Shown: positions 29,982 to 40,728, numbered from the stretch's first letter. The stretch is DNA of 64,000 nucleotides from Ramlibacter terrae (GCA_013127575.1 CP053418.1:2666001-2730000), one strand, 5' to 3'. Made by a program: numbers and translations. The notes: generated from the sequence alone by a model not told the origin.

Positions 29982-30407
29982 ATGATCCCCCTGCGCCGCT
30001 GGCTCGCCGCCGCCGCCCTGTCCCTGCTGAGCCTCGCCGCCGCGGCGCAGGACAAGGTCGTATACCACATCGATTCGGCGGAGACGCAGGCCACCAAGGG
30101 GCTGCGCAACATCCGCAACCACCTCGACGTCGCGCCGGACACGAAGATCGTCGTGGTGACGCACGCCAACGGCGTGGACTTCCTGATGGAAGGCGCCAAG
30201 GACAAGGCCAACCCGAACGTCGACTACGGCGCCCTCGTGTCCGCGCTGAAGGCGCGCGGCGTGCGCTTCGAGGTCTGCGAAATCACGCTGAAGAGCCGCA
30301 ACCTGCGCAAGGACCAGTTCACGATGGACGCGGAGTTCACGCCGTCCGGCGTCGTGAAGATCGGCCAGTTGCAGTCGCGCGAACGCTACGCCTACATCAA
30401 GCCCTGA
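29982..30407 (+). CDS. Periplasmic DsrE-family protein
   Basis: Intact, 141 residues, ATG behind AAGGAG. A Sec signal peptide (WLAAAALSLLSLAAAAQ) is followed by a DsrE/F fold (VVYHIDSAETQATKGLRNIRNHLDV...IVVVTHANGVDFLMEGA...ALVSALKARGVRFEVCEITLKSRNL). The single Cys in FEVCEIT is at the position of the sulfur-carrying Cys of DsrE. Probably a periplasmic sulfur-trafficking protein of the neighbouring Sox and YeeE systems. Confidence 0.8.
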   Translation: MIPLRRWLAAAALSLLSLAAAAQDKVVYHIDSAETQATKGLRNIRNHLDVAPDTKIVVVTHANGVDFLMEGAKDKANPNVDYGALVSALKARGVRFEVCEITLKSRNLRKDQFTMDAEFTPSGVVKIGQLQSRERYAYIKP

Positions 30408-30426
30408 GCGGCGCAACGCGCGGCCG

Positions 30427-30455
30427 TTGAGCGAGGCATCGCCCGTTGGTAATAT
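30427..30455 (+). promoter_or_regulatory. Promoter of arsR with -10 close to the start codon
   Basis: TTGAGC (30427-30432) and TAATAT (30450-30455) lie exactly 17 bp apart. A start 7-8 bp after the -10 would coincide with ATG 30463, and no Shine-Dalgarno is present, so the mRNA may be leaderless. Confidence 0.5.
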
Positions 30456-30462
30456 AAGCCTC

Positions 30463-30801
30463 ATGCCCAAACGCCCGACCCGAGCCGAGACCGGTCCCGT
30501 CGCCGAATCGGACGAAGTGTTCGAGGCGGCGGCCGAAGTGTTCCGCGTGATGTCCGCGCCCATGCGGCTGAAGATCATCAGCTGCCTGTGCAACGGCGAG
30601 AAGAACGTGAGCGAGCTGCTGGAGGAGATCCAGACCACGCAGCCCAACATGTCGCAGCACCTGAACACGCTGTACCAGGCCGGCGTGCTGGGCAAGCGGC
30701 GCGAGGGCGTGCAGATCTTCTACCGCATCATCAACCAGCAGGTGGTGACGCTGTGCCGCGCGGTGTGCACGCAGGTCGCCATCGAAGCGGACCTCGGCTG
30801 A
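30463..30801 (+). CDS. ArsR-family sulfur-responsive regulator
   Basis: Intact, 112 residues. Winged helix-turn-helix: VFRVMSAPMRLKIISCLCNGEKNVSELLEEIQTTQPNMSQHLNTLYQAGVLGKRREGVQIFYRI. It has cysteines in the second helix (SCLCNGEK) and in the last helix (LCRAVCTQ). Paired Cys of this kind in BigR/SqrR/SoxR-type ArsR proteins sense sulfide or persulfide. First gene of the sox island and probably its repressor. Start 30463 preferred over ATG 30427 because of the promoter placed between them. Confidence 0.82.
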   Translation: MPKRPTRAETGPVAESDEVFEAAAEVFRVMSAPMRLKIISCLCNGEKNVSELLEEIQTTQPNMSQHLNTLYQAGVLGKRREGVQIFYRIINQQVVTLCRAVCTQVAIEADLG

Positions 30802-30815
30802 GCGCCGCCTTCCCG

Positions 30816-31759
30816 GTGCAAGCCCTGATCGCGCGGTTGGCGCTGGCCCTCGCCCTTTTCGCGCCCCGGCATTGCAGGCACAGGGGCCGCGTCCCGTCAC
30901 GGCCCGACAGGTGTCCCCCTCGGCCTGGTACGTCGAAGGCGACGCGGCGCTCGGCAGCCCCGCCAACCGCAACTTCATCAGCAACGCCGGCTTCGTCGTC
31001 ACGCCGGCGGGCGTGGTGGTGGTGGATGCGCTCGGTTCGCCGCAACTCGCGCGCGAGCTGATCGCGGAGGTGCGGCGCGTCACGAACCTGCCGGTCACGC
31101 ACGTCATCGTGACGCACTACCACGCCGACCACGTCTACGGCCTGCAGGAATTCCAGCGGCAAGGCGCGAAGATCATCGCCCACCGCGCCGGCCGCGAATA
31201 CCTTCTCTCGGACACCGCCGCGCAGCGGCTGGAGGTGTCGCGCACCGACCTCGCGCCATGGATCGACGGCACCACGCGGCTGGTCGAGGCCGACCAGTGG
31301 ATCGACGGCCGGACCGAACTGGTGGTGGGCGGCAGGACCCTCGTGCTGCAGCCCGTCGGCCGGGCCCACACGCCGGAGGACGTGGTGGTCCTGCTGCCGG
31401 AGGAAAGGGTGCTGTTCGCCGGCGACATCGTGTTCCGCGGCCGCATTCCCTTCGTCGGCCAGGCGGACAGCGGCCAGTGGATCAAGGCGCTCGAGACCTT
31501 GCTGGCGATGGACGCGAGCGTCGTCGTCCCCGGGCACGGGGGTTTGTCCACCGCCCCGCGGCAGGACCTCGAACTCACCCGCGACTACCTGGTCTTCCTG
31601 CGCCAGGCGATGGCCGTGGCGGCACGCGAGATGGAGCCTTTCGACGAAGCGTACGAGCGCGTGGACTGGAGCCGCTTCGCGCACCTGCCGCTGTTCCGTG
31701 CCGCCAACCGCATGAACGCGTACAACACCTACCTGCTGATGGAGCGGCAGGCGCCCTGA
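30816..31759 (+). CDS. Exported metallo-beta-lactamase-fold hydrolase (SoxH-like)
   Basis: About 314 residues. GTG start and signal-like leader (LIARLALALALFAP), a frame break near 30868, then the MBL fold with zinc motif THYHADHVYG (HxHxDH), GRAHTPEDVVV, LFAGDIVFRG and VVPGHGG. This corresponds to the SoxH-type zinc hydrolases often found with sox genes; substrate unknown. It sits between arsR and soxC. Confidence 0.75.
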
Positions 31760-31824
31760 AGCAAATCAGCTCAGCGGGCCGAGGGTTTTCACTGAGCCTC
31801 GCGCATGCAATCCGGCGCGTTCCT

Positions 31825-31838
31825 GCGAATATATTCGC
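31825..31838. promoter_or_regulatory. Palindromic operator / -10 region in front of soxC
   Basis: GCGAATATATTCGC is a perfect 14-bp palindrome ending 2 bp before ATG 31841. It contains TATATT (31830-31835), a likely -10, again only 5-6 bp before the start codon. An imperfect second copy (CCGATATTCGG, 31844-31854) follows directly. The AT core resembles the -10 region of arsR (GGTAATATAAGCC), so ArsR may bind both. Confidence 0.55.
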
Positions 31839-31840
31839 GT

Positions 31841-33196
31841 ATGCCGATATTCGGATTGAACACGAACACCGCCGGGCGCCTGCGCAAGGCGCCGGAAAAC
31901 TTCCTCGACCGCGACGGGCTGGCCACGGCCGCCGAAGAAGCGCGCAACGGCCGGCGCGGCTTCATCCGCGGCGCCTTCGCCGCGGCCGCGGCGGGCCTTG
32001 CCGCACCGGCGGCGCTGGCGCAGCCCCGTGGCGATCCCAACATCCTCGAACTGCCGGAACACACGCGCGGCCTCGGCCAGCCGGTCGTCACCGACGGCTA
32101 CGGCAAGCCGTCGAAGTACGAGGCCAACGTGCAGCGGCGGCAAAGCCCCGGCCTGACCCAGACCCGGCAGGCGTCGGTGTCGTTCGCGCCGCTGCAATCG
32201 CTGTTCGGCATCGTCACGCCCAGCGGCCTGCACTTCGAGCGGCACCACCGGGGCTGGTGGGACATCGATCCCTCGAAGCACCGCCTGATGCTCAATGGCC
32301 TGGTGAAGACGCCCAAGGTGTTCACCGTCGACGACCTGATGCGGCTGCCTTCGGTCTCGCGCTTCCACTTCATCGAGTGCGGCGCCAACACCGGCATGGA
32401 GTGGGGCAACGTCGCCGTGCCCACCGTGCAGTACACGCACGGCATGCTGTCGTGCAGCGAGTTCACCGGCGTGCCGCTGGTGACGCTGCTGGAGATGGCC
32501 GGCGCCGATTTCACCAAGGGCAGGTTCCTGCTCGCCGAGGGCGCGGACGGCTCCTCGATGACCCGCACCATCCCGATGGAACTGGTGCGCTCCGGCCAGT
32601 GCTGGTGGCCTACGGCCAGAACGGCGAGATGCTGCGCCCGGAGAACGGCTACCCCCTGCGGCTCGTGGTGCCGGGCGTGCAGGGCGTGAGCTGGGTCAAG
32701 TACCTGCGCCGCATCGAGGTGGGCGACCAGCCCCGGGCGACCAAGGACGAGACGCTGCACTACGTCGACCTGATGCCCGATGGCGTGCACCGCCAGTACA
32801 CCAGCATCCGGGAATGCAAGAGCGTCGTGACCACGCCTTCGGGCGGGCAGACGCTGCTGGACAAGGGCTTCTACAGCATCGGCGGCCTGGCCCTGGTCGG
32901 GCCGCGGCAAGGTGAAGCACGTGGACGTGTCGGTCGACGGCGGCCGCAACTGGAAGCGCGCCCGCCTGCAAGGCCCCGTGCTGGACAAGTGCCTGACGCG
33001 CTTCGACCTGGACTGGGTCTGGGACGGCAAGCCCGCCATCGTGCAAAGCCGCGCCACCGATGAAACCGGCTACGTGCAGCCGACCTACCGGCAACTGCGC
33101 GGCGTGCGCGGCTCGCGTTCGATCTATCACAACAACGCCATCCAGTCGTGGCTGGTGGAGGAAAGCGGCGAGGTGAAGAATGTCCAGCTCGGTTAA
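31841..33196 (+). CDS. soxC: Sulfane dehydrogenase subunit SoxC
   Basis: Molybdenum-cofactor subunit of the Sox(CD)2 sulfane dehydrogenase, about 451 residues. TAT signal (ARNGRRGFIRGAFAAAAAG) near residue 40. The sulfite-oxidase fold shows SRFHFIECGANTGMEW with the Mo-ligand Cys, and a C-terminal dimerisation domain (VDVSVDGGRNWKRARLQG). Breaks near 32602 and 32896 repair to CCAGG and CCTGG. No Shine-Dalgarno before ATG 31841; ATG 31805 is an in-frame alternative. It overlaps soxD by 17 bp. Confidence 0.95.
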
Positions 33197-34217
33197 GCAC
33201 GCGGCGGCGCTCGCGCTGGCGCTGCTCGCCGGCGCCGTCCCCGCCCAGCCGTTTCCCGGCATCGGCCGCGCCGCCACGCCGCAGGAAGTGCAGGCCGGGA
33301 CATCGATGTCCGCCCCGACTTCCGGGGCCTGCCCGCCGGCGGCGGCAGCGTCGCGAAGGGACAGTCCGTGTGGGAGGGCAAGTGCGCGTCGTGCCACGGC
33401 GTGTTCGGCGAATCCAACGAAGTGTTCGCGCCGCTGGTGGGCGGCACCACGGCGGCCGACATCCGTGCCGGCCGCGTGGCCAACCTGAAGCGCACCGACT
33501 ACCCGGGGCGCACCACGCTGATGAAGCTCTCGAGCGTGTCGACGCTGTGGGACTACATCAACCGCGCGATGCCGTGGAACGCGCCGAAGTCGCTGTCGAC
33601 CGAGGAAGTCTACGCCGTCACCGCCTACATGCTGCACGGGCGAGATCGTCCCGGCGGACTTCACGCTCACGGACAGGAACATCGCGGAAGTGCAGAAGAA
33701 GCTGCCGAACCGCAACGGCATGAACAACGCCCACGCGCTGTGGCCCGGCAAGGAATTCACGGCGGCCGCCCGGCCCGACGTGCAGGCCAAAGCGTGCATG
33801 GCGAACTGCGCGACCGAACCGAAGGTGGCGTCGCTGTTGCCGGACCACGCCCGCGGCAGCCACGGCAACTTGGCGGAGCAAACGCGCATCGTGGGCGCGC
33901 AGCGCGGCATCCCCACGACGCCGGCACCGAAGGCCACCGTGGCCGCGGCTGCCGCACCGGCGGGGAACGGCGCCGCCGTGGCGCAGGACCTCGCCAAGGC
34001 CAACACCTGCACCGCCTGCCACGCGCCGGCTGCCAAGCTGGTCGGCCCGAGCTGGGCCGACATCGCCGGCAAGCACAAAGGCAAGGCCGACTACCTCGCC
34101 GGCAAGATCAAGGCGGGCGGCGTCGGCGCCTGGGGCGCCATTCCCATGCCGCCGCAATCCCTGCCCGAGGCCGACGCCCGCGTGATCGCCGACTGGCTCG
34201 CCGGCGGCGCACCCTGA
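33180..34217 (+). CDS. soxD: Diheme c-type cytochrome SoxD
   Basis: Electron-accepting subunit of sulfane dehydrogenase, about 346 residues. Signal peptide HAAALALALLAGAVPA, then two heme sites, CASCH (about residue 70) and CTACH (about 278), typical of the two-heme SoxD. The C-terminal domain after a Pro/Ala linker is a small cytochrome c (WADIAGKHKGKADYLAGKIKAGGVGAWGAIPMPP). Breaks near 33297 and 33640 repair to CCTGG. Its start lies inside the end of soxC. Confidence 0.93.
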
Positions 34218-34239
34218 ACGCATTGGCACAATCCACCCC

Positions 34240-35974
34240 ATGAACCTGAGCCGACGCGACCTCCTGCAAGTTTTCGCCGCCGCATCCGCGGCCGGCCTGT
34301 CCCCGGGCCGCTGGGCCGATGCCGACGCGGCCACGGCCGCCGAAGGGCTGTACGACGTGCCGCGCTTCGGCAACGTCTCCTTCCTGCACATGACGGACTG
34401 CCACGCGCAGTTGCGTCCGATCCACTTCCGCGAACCCAGCGTCAACCTCGGCATCGGCGACATGAAGGGCCGGCTGCCGCACCCGGTCGGCGAGCACCTG
34501 CTGAAGGCGGCCGGCGTCCCGGCGGGCACGCCGCAGGCGCACGCCCTCACCTATCTCGATTTCGAGCACGCCGCGCGCCGCTACGGCAAGGTCGGCGGCT
34601 TCGCGCACCGGCCACCCCCGGTCAAGCGCATGAAGGCCAGCCGGCCGGGCGCCCTGCTCCTCGACGGCGGCGATACCGGCAGGGTTCGGCGACCGCGCTC
34701 TGGACCCGGGGCCAGACATGGTCGACGCCTGCAAGCTGCTGGGCGTGGACGTGATGACCGGCCACTGGGAATTCACCCTCGGGATGGAGCGGGTCAAGCA
34801 GATCGTCGACGAGGAGTTCAAGGGCCGCATCGACTTCGTCGCGCAGAACGTCAGGACCGCCGATTTCGAGGATCCGGTGTTCAAGCCGTACGTGATGCGC
34901 GAGATCAACGGCGTGCCCTGCGCCATCGTCGGCCAGGCCTTCCCCTACACGCCGATCGCCAATCCGCGCTACTTCGTCGCCGACTGGACCTTCGGCATCC
35001 GCGACGACCAGATGCAGAAGGTGGTCGACGAGGCGCGCGCCAAGGGCGCGCAGGTGGTCGTGCTCCTGAGCCACAACGGCATGGACGTCGACCTGAAGAT
35101 GGCCAGCCGCGTGCGCGGCATCGACGCGATCCTCGGCGGCCACACGCACGACGGCATGCCGGTGGCCAGCATCGTCGCCAACCAGGGCGGCAAGACGCTG
35201 GTGACCAATGCCGGCTCCAACGGCAAGTTCCTCGGCGTGATGGACTTCGACGTCAAGGGCGGCAAGGTCGTGGATTACCGCTACAAGCTGCTGCCGGTGT
35301 TCGCCAACATGCTGCCGGCCGACCGCGAAATGGACGCGTTGATCACCCGCGTGCGGGCGCCCTACGAGCAGAAGCTCGCGCAGACGCTGGCCGTCACCGA
35401 AGGCACCCTGTACCGGCGCGGCAACTTCAACGGCACCGGCGACCAGCTGCTGCTCGACGCGCTGATGGACGTCCAGGGCGCGGAGATCGCCTTCTCGCCC
35501 GGCTTCCGCTGGGGCACCAGCCTGCTGGCCGGCCAGCCGATCACGCGCGAATGGCTGATGGACATGACCGCCACGACGTACTCTTATGCCACCGTCACGG
35601 AGATGACGGGCGAGACCATCAAGACCGTGCTCGAAGACGTGGCCGACAACCTGTTCAACCCGGACCCTTACTACCAGCAAGGTGGCGACATGGTCCGCGT
35701 GGGGGGCCTCGCGTACACCTGCAATCCGCTGGGCGAGATGGGCAAGCGCATCGAGTCGATGCGCCTGAACGGCAAGCCCATCGAGGCCGGCCGCAGGTAC
35801 AAGGTGGCCGGCTGGGCGCCGGTGGCCGAGGAGGCGCGCAGCGCCAACCTGCCGCCGGTGTGGGAGCTGGTCGAGAAGTGGCTGGCCGACCGCGGCGGCA
35901 AGGTGGCGGCGCGCAAACCGAACCTGCCGACGCTCACCGGCGCGCTGCCGAACCCCGGCTTCGCGGGGGCTTAA
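34240..35974 (+). CDS. soxB: Thiosulfohydrolase SoxB
   Basis: Dimanganese hydrolase that removes sulfate from the SoxY-bound thiosulfonate, about 578 residues. TAT-like start MNLSRRDLLQVFAAASAAG; calcineurin-type metal motifs FLHMTDCHAQL, LLDGGDTWQGSATALWT, MTGHWEFT, LLSHNGMDVD and GGHTHDGMP; C-terminal 5'-nucleotidase-like domain. Breaks near 34605, 34620 and 34677 repair to CCTGG. It follows soxD by 22 bp, and 124 bp separate it from soxY. Confidence 0.95.
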
Positions 35975-36098
35975 GCAGTTTGACTAAAGCGTGGCGCCGC
36001 GGTGCTGGCTAAGATGGCCGCCGCCGAGCTCCGTAGGGATTAGCCCCCATTGAGATGTGCAGGGTATTTATTAGTATGTGGTTATGAAGGAGCACAAC

Positions 36099-36555
36099 AT
36101 GCAGACTCGTCGCGATACGCTCAAGCAAGGCCTGGCCGCGGCCGGCGCCATGGGCGCGGGCACCCTCTTCACGGGCACCGCCCACGCGTTCAACAAGAAC
36201 GCCTTCGAGGCCAAGTCGGTCCAGGACGCCGTCAAGGCGCTGGGCGGCACTTCGCTGGCCGAAAGCAAGGACGTGACGATCACGGGCCCCGACATCGCCG
36301 AGAACGGCGCGGTGGTGCCGATCGGCGCGGCGACCGCCATGGCGGGCGTCAAGCACCTCGCGCTGCTGGTCGAGAAGAACCCCAACGCCCCTGGTCGCGG
36401 TGTTCAACATCAATCCGGCCGTGGAGTCGAACTTCTCCACCCGGGCCAAGATGGGACAGTCCTCCGACGTCTACGCGGTCGCGATCGCGCAGGACGGAAA
36501 GGCGTACTTCGCCAAGAAGGAAATCAAGGTCACCCTCGGCGGCTGCGGCGGCTGA
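36099..36555 (+). CDS. soxY: Sulfur-carrier protein SoxY
   Basis: Swinging-arm subunit, about 152 residues. TAT signal (MQTRRDTLKQGLAAAGAMG) and the invariant C-terminal GGCGG whose Cys carries the thiosulfate-derived sulfur. ATG behind AAGGAG (36087-36092). A break near 36392 repairs to CCTGG (NALVAVFNI). The 124-bp gap before it contains AT-rich TTGAGATG...TATTTATTAG (36050-36075), a possible internal promoter for soxYZAX. Confidence 0.95.
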
Positions 36556-36588
36556 AGCGTTCAGTTCACAAGGAATCAGGAGTACACC

Positions 36589-36899
36589 ATGGCAGATCCG
36601 ATGCGCATCCGCGCGCAGGCGCAAGGCAGTGGCGCGGTGGTCCGCGTCCTCATGAGCCACGAGATGGAAACCGGGCAGCGCAAGGACGCCGCCGGCAAGA
36701 CCATCCCGGCCTGGCACATCAGCGACGTCGTCGCCACCCACAACGGCAAGGAAGTCTTCACGGCCGAATGGGGCCCGGCGGTCGCCAAGAACCCGTTCCT
36801 GCAGTTCACCATCAAGGGCGCGAAGGCCGGCGACAAGGTGGGCGTGACCGGAAGGACAACCGCGGCGAGACCCGCACCGACGAAGCCACGGTCAGCTGA
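36589..36899 (+). CDS. soxZ: Sulfur-carrier partner SoxZ
   Basis: About 103 residues, no signal peptide, as usual for SoxZ, which is co-exported with SoxY. Typical text: MRIRAQAQGSGAVVRVLMSHEMETGQRKD...IPAWHISDVVATHNGKEVFTAEWGPAVAKNPFLQFTIKGAKAGDKV. A break near 36850 repairs to CCTGG (VTWKDNRGETRTD). Good ribosome site (CAGGAG). Contains no cysteine. Confidence 0.94.
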
Positions 36900-36936
36900 C
36901 CGGGGCGAACGGCAGAACAACGAGGAGGCGAGAACG

Positions 36937-37734
36937 ATGCGGATTTCCCACCTGCTGGCCGCGCTGGCCTGCGCGGGCCCGGCCGGCAGCGCGCTGGCGC
37001 AGAAGAGCGCCAGCGAAGCGATCGACGAATACCGGGCCATGCTGGCCGACGGCAACCCCGCGGAGCTGTTCGAAGCCAAGGGCGAAGAGCTCTGGAAGCA
37101 GAAGCGCGGCCCCAAGAACGCTTCGTTGGAGGCGTGCGACCCGGGCAAGGGCCCGGGCGTGGTCAAGGGCGCCTTCGTCGAGCTGCCGCGCTACTTCGCC
37201 GACACCGGCAAGATGCAGGACCGGAAACCCGCCTCGTGACCTGCATGGAGCGGCTGCAGGGGTTCAATGCCGCCGAGATCGCCAAGACGCCCTTCGGCCG
37301 CGGCGAGATGGCCAACGTGACGGCGCTGGCCACCGGGTGGCGTCGCAGTCCAAGGGCCTGCAGTTCAACCTGCCGCAGGCGCACGCGCAGGAAAAGACCT
37401 TCTACGAAGCGGGCAAGCGCATCTTCTTCATGCGCGGCGGCACGCACGATTTCTCCTGCGCGTCCTGCCACGGCGAGGACGGCAAGCGCATCCGCCTGCA
37501 GGACCTGCCCAACCTGACCAAGAACCCGGGTGACGGCATCGGCTTCGCCGCGTGGCCCGCGTACCGCGTCTCGAACGGCCAGATGTGGAGCATGCAGCTG
37601 CGCCTGAACGACTGCTACCGCCAGCAGCGCTTCCCCTTCCCCGAGTTCGGCAGCGATGCGCTGACCGCGCTTTCCACCTACCGGGCGTGAACGCCAGGGG
37701 CGCCAAGTCGACGGCGCCCACCATCAAGCGCTGA
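36937..37734 (+). CDS. soxA: L-cysteine S-thiosulfotransferase subunit SoxA
   Basis: Catalytic cytochrome of SoxAX, about 266 residues. Signal peptide (HLLAALACAGPAGSALAQ). Only one CxxCH is visible (CASCH near 37460). The N-terminal domain keeps two Cys (SLEACDPG, LVTCMERL) but no heme motif, matching the single-heme SoxA type. The active-site Cys that ligates heme as persulfide is in LNDCYRQQRFP. Breaks near 37223, 37338 and 37682 repair to CCWGG. SD GAGGAGG. Confidence 0.94.
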
Positions 37735-37745
37735 AAGGAGCCCGC

Positions 37746-38400
37746 ATGAAGAAGACTCCGAAGACCCTCGCCGCCGCCTTCGCCGCCGCCCCGGCCGTCG
37801 TGGGCTGCGCCTCCGTCCCCGGCAGCGCCGAACTCGACCAGTCGCCGACGCCATGGTCAAGAGCGCGTTCCGCACGCAAGGCATCGCCACCATCGAGCGG
37901 GTGACCGCCATCGACGAGACGCTGCGCCTGTGCAATGCCGCGGACGTCGCCGGCAAGCCGCTCGACGCAGCCACGGCCAAGCGCATCGAGGAAGCCAACC
38001 TCAAGACCGTCAAGTGGCCGAGCAACGGCAAGTTCTGGGCGACTGGAAGCAGGGCGAAGCCATCGCCCAGAGCGGCCGCGGCCTGACCTGGACCGACACC
38101 GCCGGCGCCGCCAACGGCGGCAACTGCTACAACTGCCACCAGATCTCCAAGGAGGAGATCTCCTTCGGCACCATCGGCCCGAGCCTGTACAACTACGGCA
38201 AGATCCGCGGCGTGTCCGACCCGGCCAGCGCCGCCGCCAAGCCGATCGTGGAGTACACGTGGGGCAAGATCTGGAACGCCAAGGCGTACAACGCCTGCTC
38301 CAACATGCCGCGCTCCGGCCACATGGGCAACCTGACGGAACAGCAGATCCAGCACGTGATGGCCCTGCTGCTGGACCCCGCCTCCCCCGTCAACAAGTAG
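37746..38400 (+). CDS. soxX: Cytochrome c subunit SoxX
   Basis: Partner of SoxA, about 218 residues. One heme site (GGNCYNCHQIS) and axial Met region NACSNMPRSGHMG. The leader MKKTPKTLAAAFAAAPAVVGCAS has a lipobox-like end, so a lipoprotein anchor is possible. A large N-terminal extension (SAFRTQGIATIERVTAIDETLRLCN) as in long SoxX forms. Breaks near 37848 and 38036 repair to CCWGG. ATG behind AAGGAG, 11 bp after soxA; last gene of the sox block. Confidence 0.93.
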
Positions 38401-38419
38401 CCCACCGGCGGTTCACGCC

Positions 38420-39928
38420 GTGAACCTCGCCAACACCTTGCGCCGGATGGCGCTGGCCGACCCGCGTCGGCCGGCGCTGCTCGAGGGCGAGCGCCTTCGC
38501 TTCGACTACGGCCAGCTGGCAGCGCGCGCCGCGCTGCTCGCGGCCTCCTGCGTGCGCAGGGCCTGCAGCCCGGTGACCGGGTGGTGCTGTTCATGCGCAA
38601 CCACCCGGCCTACCTCGAACTCCTGTACGGCGCGTGGTGGGCCGGACTGGCCGTCGTCCCCGTCAACGCCAAGCTGCACCTGCGCGAGGCGCAGTGGATC
38701 GCCGACGACGCCGAGGCACGCTGGGCCTTCGTCACCGGCGACGTCGGCGCGGGGCTGCGCTTGCCGGGCCGCTGCATCGACGTGGACACGCCCGCGTACC
38801 AGGATCTGTTCCATGGCGCGGAGGCCGAACTGCAGCCGCGCAACCCCACCGACCTTGCCTGGCTGTTCTACACCAGCGGCACCACCGGCCGCCCCAAGGG
38901 CGTGATGCTCACGCACCGCAACCTGCTGACGATGGCGCTCGCGTACTTCGCCGACGTCGATGCGGTCGATCCGGACGACGCCATCGTCTACGGTGCGCCG
39001 ATGTCGCACGGGGCCGGGCTGTACGCGCTGCCGCACGTGATCGCGGGGGCGCGGCACGTCGTGCCCGCGTCGGGCGGATTCGACCCCGCCGAGATGTTCG
39101 CGCTGGCGCGCAGCGTCGGACGGCTGTCGATGTTCGCCGCCCCCACCATCGTCAAGCGGCTGGTGGACCACGCCGAAGCCCACGGTCTCGACGGCAGCGG
39201 CTTCAAGACCATCGTCTACGGCGGCGCGCCGATGTATGCGCAAGACATCAAGCGGGCGCTGCGGGTGATGGGACCGCGCTTCGTCCAGATCTACGGCCGG
39301 GCGAATCGCCCATGGTGATCACGGCGCTGGGCCGGCGCCACCTGCAGGACAACGCGCATCCGCGCCACGCGCAGCGGCTCGCTTCGGTCGGCATCGCGCA
39401 GTCGCCGGTGGAAGTGCGGGTGGCGGATGCGGAAGGGCGCCCTCTTCCCGCCGGCGAAACGGGCGAGGTCCTGGTGCGCGGCGACACGGTCATGGCGGGC
39501 TACTGGCGCAACCCGGAGGCCACCGCACAGGCCGTGCGCGATGGCTGGCTGTTCACCGGCGACATGGGAAGCCGGACGCCGACGGCTTCCTCACGCTGAA
39601 GGACCGCAGCAAGGACATGATCATCAGCGGCGGCTCCAACATCTACCCGCGCGAGGTCGAGGAAGTCCTGCTGCTGGCGCCCGGCGTGGCCGAAGCGGCG
39701 GTGGTCGGCGCCCCCGACCCGGAATGGGGTGAGATCGTCGTCGCCTTCGTCGTGGCGCAGCCCGGACAGGCCTTGGACGAAGCGTCGCTCGATGCCACCT
39801 GCCTGCAGCACATCGCGCGCTTCAAGCGGCCCAAGCGGTACGTGCTCGTGCCGGGGCTGCCGAAGAACAACTACGGCAAGGTGCTCAAGACGGCGCTGCG
39901 CGAGCAGTTGCGGACGCCGCCCGCCTGA
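38420..39928 (+). CDS. Acyl-CoA synthetase / AMP-dependent ligase
   Basis: About 503 residues, GTG start. ANL superfamily motifs: A3 LFYTSGTTGRPKGVMLTH, A5-type YGGAPMY, A7 GWLFTGDMG, A8 LKDRSKDMIISGGSNIYPREVEEVL and A10 LPKNNYGKVLKTALR with the catalytic Lys. It activates a carboxylic acid (fatty or aromatic) to its CoA ester. Breaks near 38563, 39302 and 39572. It lies 19 bp after soxX but is not a Sox component, so co-transcription may be incidental. Confidence 0.85.
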
Positions 39929-39933
39929 AGCGC

Positions 39934-40703
39934 TCAGTGCACGCGGGTCTCGAGCGTCCGGGTGAGCCCTTCGAGGTCGACGATGCGGACGTGCTTCTTG
40001 TCCACGTCCAGCAGCCGTTGCTGCTGGAACGAGGAGAAGGTGCGGCTGACGGTCTCCAGCTTCATGCCCGGGCAGCTGCCGATCTCGGCGCGCGACATGC
40101 GCAGGTGGAACTCGCTCGGCGAATAGCCGCGGGCCTTCATCCGCTGCGAGAGGTTCAGCAGGAAGGCGGCGAGGCGCTCTTCGGCGTTCATGCTCCCGAG
40201 CAGCATCATCAGGCTGTGCTCGCGCACGATCTCGCGGCTCATGAGGCGCGAGATCACGTGCTGCATCTCGGTGCTGCCGGCGGCCAACTCGCTCAGGTGG
40301 GCATACGGGATGGCGCAGATCTCCGCGTCTTCGGGGCCGTCGCGTTGCTGGCGTGCTTGCCGTCGGCCAGGCCGTCGAGCCCGAGCAGTTCGCCCGCCAT
40401 CTGGAAGCCCGTGACCTGCTCGCGGCCATCCTTGAGCGTCACGCCCGACTTGAAGGTGCCGCTGCGCACGGCGTAGATGAACTGGAACTTGTCGCCTTCC
40501 TGGTACAGGGCCTGGCCTTCCTTGACGCGGCGCCGCGCGAACTTCAGCCCGTCCGGGCGTTCCACGTCGTCGCCCGCGAGGCCGCAGGGCAGGCACAGGT
40601 CCTTCAGGTGGCAGGTGGAGCACTGGGTGCGGAGCGTCTGGGGGATCGCCGGGGTGGCGGTGGCGCCATGGGCGGTCACGGTGATGGTGGCGGTCTGCAT
40701 CAT
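39934..40703 (-). CDS. fnr: Fnr-type oxygen-sensing transcription regulator
   Basis: About 256 residues. N-terminal cysteine cluster CSTCHLKDLCLPCG plus a central Cys (AEICAIPYAHL) supply four ligands for an oxygen-labile 4Fe-4S cluster. A cNMP-like sensor barrel (YAVRSGTFKSGVTLKDGREQVTGF) follows, and the HTH has FNR specificity residues E..SR (MKLETVSRTFSSFQ). A break near 40340 repairs to CCTGG. Likely recognises TTGATnnnnATCAA sites such as that at 23256. ATG 40703 has no clear ribosome site and follows the response-regulator gene closely. Confidence 0.9.
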
Positions 40704-40728
40704 GGTGTGGGTTCCGGGATCGTTCGGT

